A stretch of DNA of 64,000 bases from Defluviitalea raffinosedens (GTDB lineage: Bacteria > Bacillota > Clostridia > Lachnospirales > Defluviitaleaceae): the NCBI RefSeq assembly GCF_016908775.1, contig NZ_JAFBEP010000001.1, positions 310,001-374,000 of the forward strand, written 5' to 3'. A model generated the notes under the pieces. That model searched no databases. It was not told where the DNA came from and worked only from the letters and a program-made list of their open reading frames with translations. Both the position numbers and the translations under genes were made by a program. Below are positions 8,170 to 17,769 of this stretch, in pieces (position 1 is the first letter of the stretch; every line of letters begins with the position of its first letter).

Positions 8170-8202
8170 AAAAAACCTCCATTTTTTAATGAAGGCTTTT
8201 TA
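8170..8202 (-). terminator. terminator of the small winged-helix gene
   Basis: On the minus strand an imperfect stem (CTTCATT with AATGGAG) ends in TTTTTTA, just past the stop at 8210. Confidence 0.6.
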
Positions 8203-8209
8203 TTATGTA

Positions 8210-8389
8210 TTATTTCTTAAGTTCCCAATAGCATCTCTTTGGAGATACAATTTTTTCTTCTTCTTTAAGTTTTTTCATTACCTTATCCACTTCTTTTCTT
8301 TCTATACCGGTTGCCTCTGCAACTTGCCCTGCACTCACAGGTTTATCTGCTTTGCTAAAAAAGTCTAAAATTGCTTCATAATGATTCAT
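8210..8389 (-). CDS. small winged-helix/HTH protein
   Basis: A 59-aa predicted DNA-binding protein consisting of little more than a winged helix: a first helix [14 protein letters not shown], an HTH segment [26 protein letters not shown] and a wing [13 protein letters not shown] prefer the ATG at 8389 because GGAG lies nine bases upstream, whereas the ATG at 8398 touches the ribosome binding site. It is monocistronic with its own terminator. Similar stand-alone minimal winged helices occur widely in Clostridia without an assigned role, and no target is evident here. Confidence 0.7.
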   Translation of the reverse strand: MNHYEAILDFFSKADKPVSAGQVAEATGIERKEVDKVMKKLKEEEKIVSPKRCYWELKK

Positions 8390-8568
8390 CTCTATCATCT
8401 CCTATTGCTCAATATCCTCTCATTATAAATATCGGCATAAATCAATTATTTCTTACATATTTTATAAAAATTTATTGATGTCATATTTTATCAAAATTTG
8501 TCCCATTTTTGAGGTTGTCTGCATATATATATTACAAAGTCAAAAATTCATTGAAAGGAGTGAGAGGA

Positions 8569-10638
8569 TTGAAAAAGATCAAGACTAAACTAATCCTTGG
8601 AATGACGATCTGTTCTGTTTCGGCTATGCTGCTGATGGGTATAGGTGTAATTTCCAAAGGAATCCAACTGTCTGAAGAAATTGCGACTACAGTACTTTCT
8701 ATGAACATTGAAAATAAATCACAAGAGTTTAATGCCATCTTAAAAAATACAGAAGAAAGGGTAGATTTCCTGGCCCAAAGTATACTGGCAGAATTTGAAA
8801 TGGATAAAATAAATGATTGTCACTATTTAGAAGAGTATAAAGAACATCTGACCCCTCTGATTAAAGAGTTTGGAAAGCCTTTCGAAGAAGTATTGAGTAC
8901 TTACTTTTTCTTTAACCCGGAACTGACCGATGACCTTTCTTACTGTGCCTACAAAAGAAATAACAGCTCCAACGAATTTTTTATGGATGGTGCGTATACT
9001 TTAGAAGATTTCAATCCATATAATGAAGCCATGGAATGGTACTATGAGCCAATTAAAGAAGGCAGAGGCGTCTGGAGCGACATTAGGTCGGACAGCCTTT
9101 CCGGTACACAGATCATCTCTTACACCTATCCCATATATGTAGACAATGTTTTAATAGGTGTGGTAGGAATGAATCTTGATTTTGCGTATTTTAAGAGAAT
9201 CGTAAATGCTATGAAATTTTACGAAACTGGTTATGGCTTCCTTCTAAATTCTGATCTTGATTTTCTTGTACACCCACAGTTCTCCATAAATCAAAACTTG
9301 AAAACTGTAAAAGATGGCTCTTTCAAAGTCATTGCTGACGCAATAAATAACTCAGATACGGATGTGGTTAAATATTCTTTAAACCATCAAAAGAAAATCT
9401 TTGGATATTCCAAGTTGTCTAATGGATTTATTTTAGTTGCCAATGTGCCTTTTGACGAAGTGTCTGAAGAAGTCAACAAAAGTTTCGCCTTTATGGTTGC
9501 TTTTGCATGCATCAGTATCATTGTAAGCAGTATCATAGCGATTTTAATAGGCAATACGATCACAAAACCAATCAAGCACATTACAGATTTAATCGAAAGA
9601 ACATCTAAGTTTGACTTAGTTTATGATGAAAATTATGGCTTAGCAAAACATAAAGATGAAATCGGATTCATGGCAAAATCGGTTCTTGAAATGAGAAAAA
9701 AATTACGTGAAATGATCGGAATCATTTCTAAAGTCTCAGAAGAACTCCTTTTATCCGCCCAGGGTATAGCTTCATCTTCTACTCAAAATGCCACAACTAG
9801 CGATGAGATTGCACATACTGCAGAAATATTGGCTCAGGGAGCCACTTCCCAGGCTAATCAGGCCCGTAAAGGAAGTATTCAGCTTTCTGAATTAGGTTCA
9901 GAAATGGATAATATATTTAACAGAAGCAAGCAAATTCATTTGTGCATGAATAAAACCAATGAAGCTAAAACCGCTGGAATGGTTGCAGTAAATGCTCTTA
10001 AGGAAGGCGTAGAAGCTTACGACGAAGCCAAAACATATGTTACAGAAAGTATCTCTAATCTGGCAGAAAAATCTTCTTCCATCAGTGATATCACACAGGC
10101 TATTCAAAATATCGCCAGCAAAACAAACCTTCTTTCCCTCAATGCAGCCATAGAAGCCGCCAGAGCAGGAGAATCCGGAAAAGGCTTTGGAATCATTGCA
10201 AATGAAATCCGAAAACTTGCCGAGCAGACTGCCAAGTCTTCAAAGGATATAGATTGTACCATCAAAGAAGTGCAACACTCTATTCAAAATGTTCAGAAGA
10301 AACTTCAAGAGCTGAACATGATTTTAGAACAGTCCAATGAAGCTTCCAGCCATACCATATCTGCCTTTAATAATATAGATGAATCTATAAAAGAAGTTCT
10401 TTCTGAAGCAGAATTACTCCTAAAAGGTATAGAAAATATGAATGAAAACAAAAATCAAGTCATCACTGCTATTGAAGAAATTGCTGCGATCTCTGAACAA
10501 TCTGCTTCTGCTTCCCAGGAAGTACTGGCTTCTGTAGAAATGCAGACTTCTGCTATTGAAGAAATTGCTCAAGATGCAGAATCTCTTAAGAATCTGGCAT
10601 ATGATCTTAAACGTCTGGTTGAAACCTTTAAACTGTAA
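8569..10638 (+). CDS. methyl-accepting chemotaxis protein (Cache type)
   Basis: A 689-aa transmembrane chemoreceptor. A TM segment (~7-28) is followed by an extracytoplasmic double-Cache-like sensor (~35-300; [16 protein letters not shown] and [11 protein letters not shown] are typical of dCache domains), TM2 (~305-330), a HAMP region, and a long cytoplasmic signalling coiled coil with the conserved hairpin tip [28 protein letters not shown]. The start is a TTG at 8569 behind AAAGGAG; an in-frame TTG further upstream (8509) lacks a ribosome binding site. It would signal through CheW/CheA, which are not in the window. Ligand unknown; Cache domains often bind amino acids or organic acids. It is monocistronic. 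Confidence 0.9.
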   Translation: MKKIKTKLILGMTICSVSAMLLMGIGVISKGIQLSEEIATTVLSMNIENKSQEFNAILKNTEERVDFLAQSILAEFEMDKINDCHYLEEYKEHLTPLIKEFGKPFEEVLSTYFFFNPELTDDLSYCAYKRNNSSNEFFMDGAYTLEDFNPYNEAMEWYYEPIKEGRGVWSDIRSDSLSGTQIISYTYPIYVDNVLIGVVGMNLDFAYFKRIVNAMKFYETGYGFLLNSDLDFLVHPQFSINQNLKTVKDGSFKVIADAINNSDTDVVKYSLNHQKKIFGYSKLSNGFILVANVPFDEVSEEVNKSFAFMVAFACISIIVSSIIAILIGNTITKPIKHITDLIERTSKFDLVYDENYGLAKHKDEIGFMAKSVLEMRKKLREMIGIISKVSEELLLSAQGIASSSTQNATTSDEIAHTAEILAQGATSQANQARKGSIQLSELGSEMDNIFNRSKQIHLCMNKTNEAKTAGMVAVNALKEGVEAYDEAKTYVTESISNLAEKSSSISDITQAIQNIASKTNLLSLNAAIEAARAGESGKGFGIIANEIRKLAEQTAKSSKDIDCTIKEVQHSIQNVQKKLQELNMILEQSNEASSHTISAFNNIDESIKEVLSEAELLLKGIENMNENKNQVITAIEEIAAISEQSASASQEVLASVEMQTSAIEEIAQDAESLKNLAYDLKRLVETFKL

Positions 10639-10656
10639 AATTCCCTCCTTATTTTA

Positions 10657-10692
10657 AAATGACCTTGAAGGTAATCCTTCAAGGTCATTTTT
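10657..10692. terminator. bidirectional terminator
   Basis: Hairpin aaaatgaccttgaagg/ccttcaaggtcatttt with a TAAT loop between the convergent chemoreceptor and FxLYD genes. Confidence 0.85.
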
Positions 10693-11518
10693 ATCGTACC
10701 ATGGCATCTACATAAATTTTAGTGGATGCAGCATTGGACAAATCTCCATTGGCCATAGCTGAAAGGGTTTTGGTTTCTCCCGCGCCTAAATCATTCATAG
10801 CACCGGTAGCTGCACCGATTAAAGTATTGCTTTCATCATAGAAACCTATAAGGACAGTAAATGAATGGGTGGAAGTATCATTATTGGTAGTATCCACATC
10901 GATCATCGTAATGCCTCCGTCAGATCTTACAAGTGGCTCGGAAAAAGTAATGACCAAAGGCGTATTGTCTTTTGTACTTACCATCGTATCCACCTGAACC
11001 TTTTGGCTTGTTGCTGAGGATATGTCATCAGTACCAATGGCTGAAAAAAGTTTGGTTTCTCCACCATTTAAATCATTGACTGCACCGCTGGCAGTTCCTA
11101 TGATTTTTCCGGCATCGTCATAAAAAGTAACTTTAACGGTAAAGCTATGGGCTTTGGTATCATTATTTTTTACTTCACCATAAACCATGGTCATATCCAA
11201 ATCAGTATTTACCAGTATATTTGAAAACTCAATTTTTTCTGGTTCTTCATCTGCTGCATTTTCCGCTGCATCAGGTGTTTCTTTTACTTCTTGTCCTTGT
11301 TTTGCTACTTCTTCGGGGGTTTCCTGTGCTGTTTCTTCTGTATCTTGCTGCACAGATTCATTCGGGGACGTTGTTTCTTCCTGGGGAGTGGGTTCCTGAG
11401 TTTGATTCTTACCCCCTCCACCTAAGCTTGCCAATATTAAAATAATCAAAACAATCAGTACCCAAAACCACCATTTTTTAAAAATAGACTTCTTTTCATT
11501 TCCTCGTTGCTCGGGCAT
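10691..11518 (-). CDS. membrane-anchored FxLYD-domain protein with tandem repeats
   Basis: A 275-aa protein with a short basic N terminus, one membrane helix (~15-37), a low-complexity Gln/Glu/Thr-rich linker (~45-95) and two similar beta-sandwich domains of ~80 aa (~100-185 and ~190-275). Both copies share HSFTV...FYD(D/E)...IG.A.GA.NDL..GETK..SA, characteristic of FxLYD-type domains. The topology suggests an extracytoplasmic protein tethered to the membrane. I start it at the ATG at 11518 (MPEQRGNEKK) with AGGAGG seven bases upstream rather than at 11539. Function is unknown. The repeats suggest internal duplication. Confidence 0.72.
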   Translation of the reverse strand: MPEQRGNEKKSIFKKWWFWVLIVLIILILASLGGGGKNQTQEPTPQEETTSPNESVQQDTEETAQETPEEVAKQGQEVKETPDAAENAADEEPEKIEFSNILVNTDLDMTMVYGEVKNNDTKAHSFTVKVTFYDDAGKIIGTASGAVNDLNGGETKLFSAIGTDDISSATSQKVQVDTMVSTKDNTPLVITFSEPLVRSDGGITMIDVDTTNNDTSTHSFTVLIGFYDESNTLIGAATGAMNDLGAGETKTLSAMANGDLSNAASTKIYVDAMVR

Positions 11519-11613
11519 ATATACTCCTCCTATAATCAAAGTCTATTTTTATCTTTTCCTATACTCAGAAAAATATTACAGCGGATCCCACGAACATATA
11601 ATCAATTGAAAAA

Positions 11614-11641
11614 AATAGCGGAAGATTGCTCTTCCGCTATT
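11614..11641 (-). terminator. terminator of the dha operon
   Basis: Stem aatagcggaag/cttccgctatt with an ATTGCT loop, followed by TTTTTT on the minus strand, overlapping the HPr stop codon. Confidence 0.85.
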
Positions 11642-11900
11642 CTTTAAAATTGTTTTCAACTAGGTTTTGCAGTGCTTTTATTGCTTCATTTTCATCTATT
11701 CCATCAGCAATAATTGTGATGCTGTCTCCTTTCCTTGCATTCATGCCGAGCAAAGATAAGATACTTTTGGGATTAACTTCCTTCTCTTCTTTCACTACTT
11801 TAAGCCTGCATTGAAATTTCGAAGCGGTTTTTGTAAAAAGACTTGCCGGCCGTGCATGAAGTCCCCCGTCATTTTTTAATACAAGAGTCACTTGTTTCAT
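11637..11900 (-). CDS. HPr-family phosphocarrier of the dha operon
   Basis: An 87-aa HPr-like protein. The phosphorylated His15 is in GLHARPAS, and Ser46, the HPr kinase site of Firmicutes, is conserved in PKSILSLLG. It is the last gene of dhaK-dhaL-dhaM-HPr, 26 bp downstream of dhaM, with its own GGAGG site. In enterobacteria the DhaM protein is a fusion of EIIA(Man)-like, HPr-like and EI-like domains. Here DhaM is the short single-domain form, and this gene supplies the HPr function as a separate polypeptide. Whether it is a dedicated carrier for DhaM or also the cell's general HPr cannot be told from this window. Confidence 0.85.
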   Translation of the reverse strand: MKQVTLVLKNDGGLHARPASLFTKTASKFQCRLKVVKEEKEVNPKSILSLLGMNARKGDSITIIADGIDENEAIKALQNLVENNFKE

Positions 11901-11926
11901 TTCTTACCTCCTACTGCCTAATTAAT

Positions 11927-12307
11927 CTAAAGGAGCTTATTGGTGGTTTTGGCTTCTATGATGGCATTGGTTACTGTTTCTAAGTTTGAGCCAATGACGG
12001 ATTCTACTGCTGCAACAATCGCTCCTTCAACGATCGGACCGTCCACAATCTTTACATTCCCTCCGGTGATTTCAATGGCCATTTCAGAACTCATAATGGC
12101 ACTGCCAAGGTCTACTAAAACCACAACCCCATCCTCTGATTGCACCGACTTGATCGCCTTGACGATTTTTTCTACATCTGTTCCAATGCTTCCGTCAGCC
12201 ATCCCTCCAGCTGCTGCAACAGGTGCTTCTTTAGCCATCTGCAGTGCCAGTTCCTTTGCCCCTTCTGCTACCTTTTCACTGTGAGAAACAATGACAATTC
12301 CAACCAT
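11927..12307 (-). CDS. dhaM: dihydroxyacetone kinase phosphotransferase subunit DhaM
   Basis: A 126-aa EIIA(Man)-like phosphotransfer protein that relays phosphate from HPr to the ADP bound on DhaL. His9 in VIVSHSEKVAEG is the expected phosphorylation site, followed by the GTDVEKIVKAI region and VLVDLGSAIMSSEMA. It is the short single-domain form, lacking the HPr and EI-like extensions of the E. coli protein. The gene lies 10 bp downstream of dhaL and just upstream of an HPr gene, as expected for a PTS-dependent kinase. Confidence 0.92.
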   Translation of the reverse strand: MVGIVIVSHSEKVAEGAKELALQMAKEAPVAAAGGMADGSIGTDVEKIVKAIKSVQSEDGVVVLVDLGSAIMSSEMAIEITGGNVKIVDGPIVEGAIVAAVESVIGSNLETVTNAIIEAKTTNKLL

Positions 12308-12317
12308 TTAATCACCT

Positions 12318-12947
12318 CTATTCCTCACAACTTTCTTTTAATACTGTAAAGATCAGCATTGAAGAAGTTGCTCCCGGATCCTGGTGTCCTATGCTTCTTT
12401 CTCCAAGATAACTTGCTCTTCCTTTGGTTGCAATAATGGTCTTTGTGTATTCTACACCCTCTTTTGCCGCATTTTCTGCCTGGGATAGGGCATCTTTTAA
12501 AGTACTGCCTTTTTCTAATTCCCTGCGTAAGGCTTCATAAGCCGGTTCAATGGCATCCAGCATGGTTTTTTCCCCCCTGTTGGCTTTTCCTCTCACTTGA
12601 ATGCCTTTTATGGCTTCCTCAAAAATCGTAAGAATATCCGATCCATTAAGTTCCATCTTCCCACTCATCACAGCCCCTGCTTTCATAAAAGCAGTACCAT
12701 ATAATGGCCCTGAAGCCCCTCCTACAGTGGATACCAATGTCATTCCCACTGTTTTTAAAATAGAGCCAATATCTTTATCCTTTATCGTAGGAAGTTTTTC
12801 GACAACCGCTTGAAATCCCCGATCTAAATTAATTCCATGGTCTCCATCCCCGATCGCAGCATCCAAATCTGTTAGAAACTGTCTGTTTTCATGGATTTTC
12901 TCTGCAATCTTCTCTATGATTTCCAGCACTTTTTTATGATCGATCAT
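12318..12947 (-). CDS. dhaL: dihydroxyacetone kinase subunit DhaL
   Basis: A 209-aa ADP-binding subunit that transfers phosphate from DhaM to dihydroxyacetone on DhaK. Recognisable motifs are DAAIGDGDHGINLDRGF (the Mg-ADP-binding aspartates, residues ~28-45), GGASGPLYGTAFM, and the C-terminal GERSIGHQDPGATS. Length is typical. It lies 18 bp downstream of dhaK with its own GAGGG site. In the PTS-dependent enzyme ADP stays bound as a cofactor rather than being exchanged for ATP. Confidence 0.93.
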   Translation of the reverse strand: MIDHKKVLEIIEKIAEKIHENRQFLTDLDAAIGDGDHGINLDRGFQAVVEKLPTIKDKDIGSILKTVGMTLVSTVGGASGPLYGTAFMKAGAVMSGKMELNGSDILTIFEEAIKGIQVRGKANRGEKTMLDAIEPAYEALRRELEKGSTLKDALSQAENAAKEGVEYTKTIIATKGRASYLGERSIGHQDPGATSSMLIFTVLKESCEE

Positions 12948-12965
12948 AAAGGCACCCTCTCTTTG

Positions 12966-13958
12966 TTATACTCTAAAGGCAATGGTATTGGCTTTCGCAT
13001 CGAGAAGTTCTTTCGTTTCCTCGTCCAATTTTAATACCGTTACCGAACACCCTGCCATTTCGATGGATGTCATGTAATTACCTACAAAAGTCCTGTAAAT
13101 CTTAATACCCTTTTCATTTAATACATCGTATACATGATTATTGACAATGTATAATTCCATCAATGGTGTACCGCCAAATCCGTTGACCATGACAGCTACC
13201 TCATCCTTAGCCTTTAAATCCATATCCCCAAGTATTTTAGTCATCATATGATCAACTATTTTGTCCGCTTCCACCAGGGCTTCCCTATGGGTTCCCGGTT
13301 CTCCATGGATTCCAATACCCATTTCCATCTCATGTTCTGACAGTTCAAATCCCGGTTTTCCTGCAGCCGGTACGGTACATGGAGTAAGTGCCATGCCCAT
13401 GGTTCTTACATTGGCAATTACTTTTTCCGCAACGGCTTTGACTTCTTCTAATGTCGCACCTTTTTCTGCCAAGGCACCTGCGATCTTATGCACGAATATT
13501 GTTCCAGCAACACCCCGTCGGCCAGTCGTATACAAACTTCCTTCAACCGCTACATCATCATTTACAATAACTTTCTCTACTTTAATCCCTTCCATTTCAG
13601 CCATCTCAGCAGCCATTTCAAAGTTCATGACATCTCCGGTATAATTTTTGATAATGAGCAGCACTCCCTGTCCCCCATCAACTGCTTTGATTGCCTCAAA
13701 TACCTGGTCTGGCGTCGGAGAAGTAAATACAGCCCCTGCAACCGCTCCATCAAGCATCCCTTCTCCAACAAATCCTCCATGGGCAGGCTCATGGCCACTG
13801 CCGCCCCCACTGACCAAAGCTACCTTGTTTTCTTTCTTTTTCGCACGAACCAATACATTAAAACCAGGTAGCTTTTTCACATACTCTCCATGTGCCTTTA
13901 CAATCCCTTCTAGAATTTCCTTTTCAACGTTTTCCGGCTTGTTAATTAATTTTTTCAT
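12966..13958 (-). CDS. dhaK: dihydroxyacetone kinase subunit DhaK
   Basis: A 330-aa substrate-binding subunit of PTS-dependent dihydroxyacetone kinase, which makes glycerone phosphate feeding glycolysis. It has SGGGSGHEPAHGGFVGEG (~50-67) with His56, and GIGIHGEPGTHRE containing the histidine that forms a hemiaminal with the substrate. Length is near the 330-356 aa norm. It leads the operon dhaK-dhaL-dhaM-HPr; the ATG follows GGGGGG. No dhaR/dhaS regulator or glycerol dehydrogenase is adjacent, so the source of dihydroxyacetone is not evident here. Confidence 0.93.
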   Translation of the reverse strand: MKKLINKPENVEKEILEGIVKAHGEYVKKLPGFNVLVRAKKKENKVALVSGGGSGHEPAHGGFVGEGMLDGAVAGAVFTSPTPDQVFEAIKAVDGGQGVLLIIKNYTGDVMNFEMAAEMAEMEGIKVEKVIVNDDVAVEGSLYTTGRRGVAGTIFVHKIAGALAEKGATLEEVKAVAEKVIANVRTMGMALTPCTVPAAGKPGFELSEHEMEMGIGIHGEPGTHREALVEADKIVDHMMTKILGDMDLKAKDEVAVMVNGFGGTPLMELYIVNNHVYDVLNEKGIKIYRTFVGNYMTSIEMAGCSVTVLKLDEETKELLDAKANTIAFRV

Positions 13959-14161
13959 GAAGGACCCCCCAATACTTTTATTTTTTATGTTAAGAACCTA
14001 AAAAGGTCCTAACATCTTCCTGGTAAACTTTAAAATCCCGCTCAAAATATGAAGCATATACGGTTGTCCAGTTCATGTATAAAAAAAACACCTGCACACA
14101 CTGTGAGATAAGAAAGTCTGATTCTTTAAGCGCATCAAACTTTCTTATTTCATCGGAGGAC

Positions 14162-14207
14162 TTTTTATTGTATAGGAAATCCGAAAGAATCTCCTATACA
14201 ATAAAAA
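14162..14207. repeat. dispersed palindromic element, copy 1
   Basis: TTTTTATTGTATAGGA and its complement flank a short loop. Its right edge merges with the U-tract of the tdk terminator. One of seven related copies in the window. Confidence 0.85.
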
Positions 14208-14242
14208 GCCTTACTTAAAATATATTCTCTAAGTAAGGCTTT
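14205..14242 (-). terminator. tdk terminator
   Basis: On the minus strand AAAGCCTTACTTA pairs with TAAGTAAGGCTTT, followed by the TTTTTATTG border of palindromic copy 1. Confidence 0.85.
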
Positions 14243-14263
14243 CATGTCCAATAAATGTTATAA

Positions 14264-14839
14264 TTATTGATCTATTTGATGGCATTTTCTGCATCGTGCT
14301 TCATAGGATTCTTTCGCACCGATTAATATGAGGGGATCATTATATTTTGCCGGCTTTCCATCCACAAGGCGCTGAGTAAATATAGCAGGTTTTCCACAAT
14401 TCATACACACTGCTGTTAATTTTGTGATTGAATCAGCAACCGCCAAAAGATTTGGGACACATCCAAAAGGTTCCCCTCTAAAATCCATGTCCAGTCCTGC
14501 ACAGATCACCCTTCTTCCTTCTGCTACCAACCCTTTGCATACGGATACCGTATCTCCTTCTAAGAATTGCACCTCATCAATGCCGATCACATCTGTATCC
14601 TCATTTATGTAATTTAGAATTTCTTCAGAATTTGATATACTGATGGCTTTAATATTATTGCCATCGTGGGAGCAAATACATTCTTCCTCATATCTAGTGT
14701 CAATCTTAGGCTTAAAAACCAATACATTTTGCTTTGCAATCTTTGCCCGTTTAATTCTTCTGATGAGTTCTTCTGACTTCCCTGAAAACATAGGTCCACA
14801 GATTATTTCTAAGCTTCCATATCCATCTGGTAGAAACAT
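14264..14839 (-). CDS. tdk: thymidine kinase
   Basis: A 191-aa type II thymidine kinase that phosphorylates thymidine to dTMP in salvage. It has the P-loop [14 protein letters not shown] near residues 15-28, the Asp-containing [12 protein letters not shown], and a C-terminal zinc-binding pair CMNC...CRKCH. Length is typical. The ATG follows GGAGG. It is monocistronic, with its own terminator fused to a dispersed palindrome. Confidence 0.94.
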   Translation of the reverse strand: MFLPDGYGSLEIICGPMFSGKSEELIRRIKRAKIAKQNVLVFKPKIDTRYEEECICSHDGNNIKAISISNSEEILNYINEDTDVIGIDEVQFLEGDTVSVCKGLVAEGRRVICAGLDMDFRGEPFGCVPNLLAVADSITKLTAVCMNCGKPAIFTQRLVDGKPAKYNDPLILIGAKESYEARCRKCHQIDQ

Positions 14840-14948
14840 GTCATATCCTCCCGTTTATTACAATATCCTTATTATTATTTCATATTCTATTGGGGTTTGC
14901 AATTTAAAAGTATTATCTTAATAGAAAAAATATTTTGGTTAATATTCA

Positions 14949-14986
14949 TGCAAGCGATTGCACTATACCAAATTTTTTTGTATAAT
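14949..14986 (+). promoter_or_regulatory. promoter and LacI-type operator of the GT35 phosphorylase gene
   Basis: The operator TGCAAGCGATTGCA (14949-14962) overlaps the -35 box TTGCAC (14958-14963). The -10 TATAAT (14981-14986) follows at 17 bp. The operator is nearly the same as that before maltose phosphorylase, suggesting a common LacI-family regulator or CcpA. Confidence 0.78.
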
Positions 14987-15039
14987 ACAAGTATTGGTGT
15001 GATCACCTATTAAAAATAACACGTTTTAGGAGGGGCTTT

Positions 15040-16656
15040 ATGGCTAATAAGAATTTACCTAAGGTTGCTTATTTTTGTATGGAATATGGACTGGATACAT
15101 CCCTGAGAACCTATGCAGGCGGGCTCGGAATATTAGCTGGGGACTACTTAAAAGGTGCCAAAGATTATGATTATCCCATCGTAGGCATAGGCATCAAATG
15201 GAAACAAGGATACACCGATCAAAAGATCGATGAAGATGGTCGTCCTTATGATACATATCATAATTATAAATATGATTTCTTAAAAGATACAGGGGTTAAA
15301 GTTACTGTAAAGATTCGTCAAAGAGACGTTGTATGTAAAGTTTGGGAAGTAACCGAATTTGGTAATGCGCCAATTTATCTTCTGGATACAGATCTTCCTG
15401 AGAATGAGGATGCATGGATCACCGGTCAATTGTACGGATGGTTTGGTGAAGAAAGAATCGCTCAGGAAATGGTTCTGGGGATCGGCGGCGTAAGGGCATT
15501 AAGAGCTTTAGGTATTGATGTTGACGTTTATCATTTTAATGAAGGCCATGCACTTTTTGCAGGCTTTGAACTTATAAAAGAAAAAATGGATCGTGGAATG
15601 TCCTTTGAAGAAGCTGTAAAAGCATCAAGGGAAGAAATCGTATTTACTACCCATACACCTATCGTTCAGGGAAATGAATCCCATTATCTGGACAGATTAA
15701 TGTATATGGGTGCCAACAACGGCTTAACCTTAGAACAATTAGTATCCATTGGCGGTTCTCCTTTTAACATGACTGTAGGTGCATTAAGACTATCCAGAAT
15801 ATCCAATGCCGTTGCAGATCTTCATAAAGAAACTGCAAACAAAATGTGGGCGCATATCGATAACCGCGCTGAAATCATCGGAATCACCAACGCAATCCAT
15901 ATTCCTACATGGGTTGATGAAAGGATGATTGATTGTGCAGTAAACGGCGAAGATTTATGGGAAATCCATATGGATAATAAAAAGAAACTGATTAATTTTG
16001 TAGAAGAAAGAAATGGCGTACGATTAGATGCCAATAAGCTGCTTATAGGTTTTTCCAGAAGAGCTGCTCCTTATAAGAGAAGCAATTTCATCTTTACCGA
16101 CGAAAAAGTTATTGATCCTTTATTAAAAGAAGGAAAGATTCAGATTGTATTCTCCGGTAAAGCCCATCCTCTGGATGATACCGGAAAGGAAATTGTTGAA
16201 AACATTGTACGTATGTCCAAGAAATATCCTAATTCAGTAGTATTCCTTGAAAACTATGATATGACCATAGGTGCTATGTTAACCAGAGGTTCAGATGTAT
16301 GGCTTAATAACCCCAGAAGGCCTAAAGAAGCCAGCGGTACTTCCGGCATGAAGGCTGCTATGAACGGTGTATTGAATGTAAGTACCCTTGATGGATGGTG
16401 GCCAGAAGCATGTAATCATGGGGTAAATGGATGGCAGTTCGGTGACGGATTTGAAAGTGAAGACGAAAAAGAACTGGATGCTCATGATTTAAAAGCACTT
16501 TATAAAATACTTTTGGATGAGGTGATCCCCACATATTATGAAAACAGGGATAAATGGGTTGAAATGATGCGAAACAGCATCTTAAGTACAAAAGATCAGT
16601 TCTCCATCAAGAGAATGTTAGAAGAATATTATGAAAAACTTTATATTAAACACTAA
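15040..16656 (+). CDS. alpha-glucan phosphorylase (GT35 family)
   Basis: A 538-aa phosphorylase of the short alpha-glucan-phosphorylase-like group (TIGR02094-like), expected to release glucose 1-phosphate from maltodextrin or glycogen. The N terminus (VAYFCMEYGLDTSLRTYAGGLG) and the mid-protein VYHFNEGHALFAGFEL are typical. The PLP-lysine motif is EASGTSGMKAAMNG at ~428-441. It is shorter than classical glgP (about 800 aa), as this subgroup lacks much of the N-terminal regulatory region. It sits next to a LacI regulator and the maltose phosphorylase/beta-PGM pair, with an operator shared between the two transcripts. Substrate chain length is inferred. Confidence 0.85.
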   Translation: MANKNLPKVAYFCMEYGLDTSLRTYAGGLGILAGDYLKGAKDYDYPIVGIGIKWKQGYTDQKIDEDGRPYDTYHNYKYDFLKDTGVKVTVKIRQRDVVCKVWEVTEFGNAPIYLLDTDLPENEDAWITGQLYGWFGEERIAQEMVLGIGGVRALRALGIDVDVYHFNEGHALFAGFELIKEKMDRGMSFEEAVKASREEIVFTTHTPIVQGNESHYLDRLMYMGANNGLTLEQLVSIGGSPFNMTVGALRLSRISNAVADLHKETANKMWAHIDNRAEIIGITNAIHIPTWVDERMIDCAVNGEDLWEIHMDNKKKLINFVEERNGVRLDANKLLIGFSRRAAPYKRSNFIFTDEKVIDPLLKEGKIQIVFSGKAHPLDDTGKEIVENIVRMSKKYPNSVVFLENYDMTIGAMLTRGSDVWLNNPRRPKEASGTSGMKAAMNGVLNVSTLDGWWPEACNHGVNGWQFGDGFESEDEKELDAHDLKALYKILLDEVIPTYYENRDKWVEMMRNSILSTKDQFSIKRMLEEYYEKLYIKH

Positions 16657-16690
16657 AAAAATGACCTTGGTTGTACCAAGGTCATTTTTT
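16657..16690. terminator. bidirectional terminator
   Basis: aaaatgaccttgg/ccaaggtcatttt hairpin with A and T runs between the convergent phosphorylase and LacI genes. Confidence 0.88.
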
Positions 16691-17697
16691 TATAATTGTG
16701 TAGATTCTCTTTCGATAAATTTGGTATCTACGATATAATATGTCGGTTTATTATTTCCTTCTTTATCTTCTAAGCTGTCGATCAAAAGTTTAGCCGCCTG
16801 ATAACCTATTTGCTCTGCATTGATATCTACCGATGAAAGGCTTGGAGATTGATAAGGTGCAAGAAAAGTATTGTTAAACCCTATGACAGCTATTTTCTGC
16901 ATATTTTTTTCTTTTATAGCCTTAAGTACGCCAAAGGCTATAATATCATCAGTGGTGACAATTGCCTGGGGTACTTTGTATTCTATGATTCTTTTTGCTC
17001 CCTCATAACCTGCAAGCTCAGAAAATTCAGAGGTAAGAATATAGTTTTCATCAATTTCTATTCCTCGTTCCCAAAGGGCTTTTTTATATCCTTTAAGTCT
17101 GTCATTTGTAACAGTAAGACTTTGTGGACCACCTATAAAAGCAATATCTTTATATCCTCTTTCCATCAAAGATGTTACTACATTATACATTGCCTGAAAG
17201 TTATCATTATCCACCCATAAGACACTTTGGCTGTCCTTAGGCCGACCAACCACAACAAAGGGATAATGAATATTTTTCAGATATTCTATACATTTATCTT
17301 CCTGCCTTGCCGACAGAAGAATGATCCCATCCACCCACTTACTGTGAATGTAGCTTTTGATAAATTCTATATCCTGGGTTTCATTATTGCTGTAGCTGTA
17401 CATAATGTAGTATCCCTTTTTTTGCGCATAGATACTGATACCACGCATGACCTGGGTAAAAAATGGATTGTTGAATAGGTCTTCGTCCGTATTGGGAAGA
17501 AGCAGCCCTAAGGTTTTCGTAGATTTATTGGCTAAGCTTCTGGCTATGGCATTAGGATGATAGTTTAGTTTTTCCATAGCCGCTAAAACTCTTTTTTTAG
17601 TTGCATCGCTGATTTTAGGATTATCTGCTATTACCCTTGACACGGTTGAAGGAGATACATTCGCCTCTTTAGCAACATCTTTAATCGTAGCAGTCAT
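16690..17697 (-). CDS. LacI-family regulator, probable maltose-locus repressor
   Basis: A 335-aa regulator with a classical LacI headpiece (ATIKDVAKEANVSPSTVSRV, residues ~3-22), hinge helix HPNAIARSLANK, and a periplasmic-binding-protein-like sensor domain (~60-330). It follows the GT35 phosphorylase gene convergently and precedes pgmB on the same strand. Its headpiece and its position between two genes preceded by TGCAANCGNTTGCA palindromes make it the likely regulator of both. The effector is presumably maltose or a related sugar (inference). No such operator is seen directly upstream of the gene itself. Confidence 0.85.
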   Translation of the reverse strand: MTATIKDVAKEANVSPSTVSRVIADNPKISDATKKRVLAAMEKLNYHPNAIARSLANKSTKTLGLLLPNTDEDLFNNPFFTQVMRGISIYAQKKGYYIMYSYSNNETQDIEFIKSYIHSKWVDGIILLSARQEDKCIEYLKNIHYPFVVVGRPKDSQSVLWVDNDNFQAMYNVVTSLMERGYKDIAFIGGPQSLTVTNDRLKGYKKALWERGIEIDENYILTSEFSELAGYEGAKRIIEYKVPQAIVTTDDIIAFGVLKAIKEKNMQKIAVIGFNNTFLAPYQSPSLSSVDINAEQIGYQAAKLLIDSLEDKEGNNKPTYYIVDTKFIERESTQL

Positions 17698-17769
17698 TCA
17701 CTAGTCCACTTCCTATTTATAAAATATTAAATCCTTATCAGCATAACACGACTTTATGGCTCTCTGCAA

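Noticed and set aside
11187-11445. Plus-strand open frames opposite the FxLYD gene
   Set aside because: They mirror the low-complexity Gln/Glu linker; composition is Ser/Cys/Leu-rich with no ribosome binding site.
13261-14001. Plus-strand frames opposite dhaK
   Set aside because: Antisense shadows of a highly conserved enzyme gene; no start signals.
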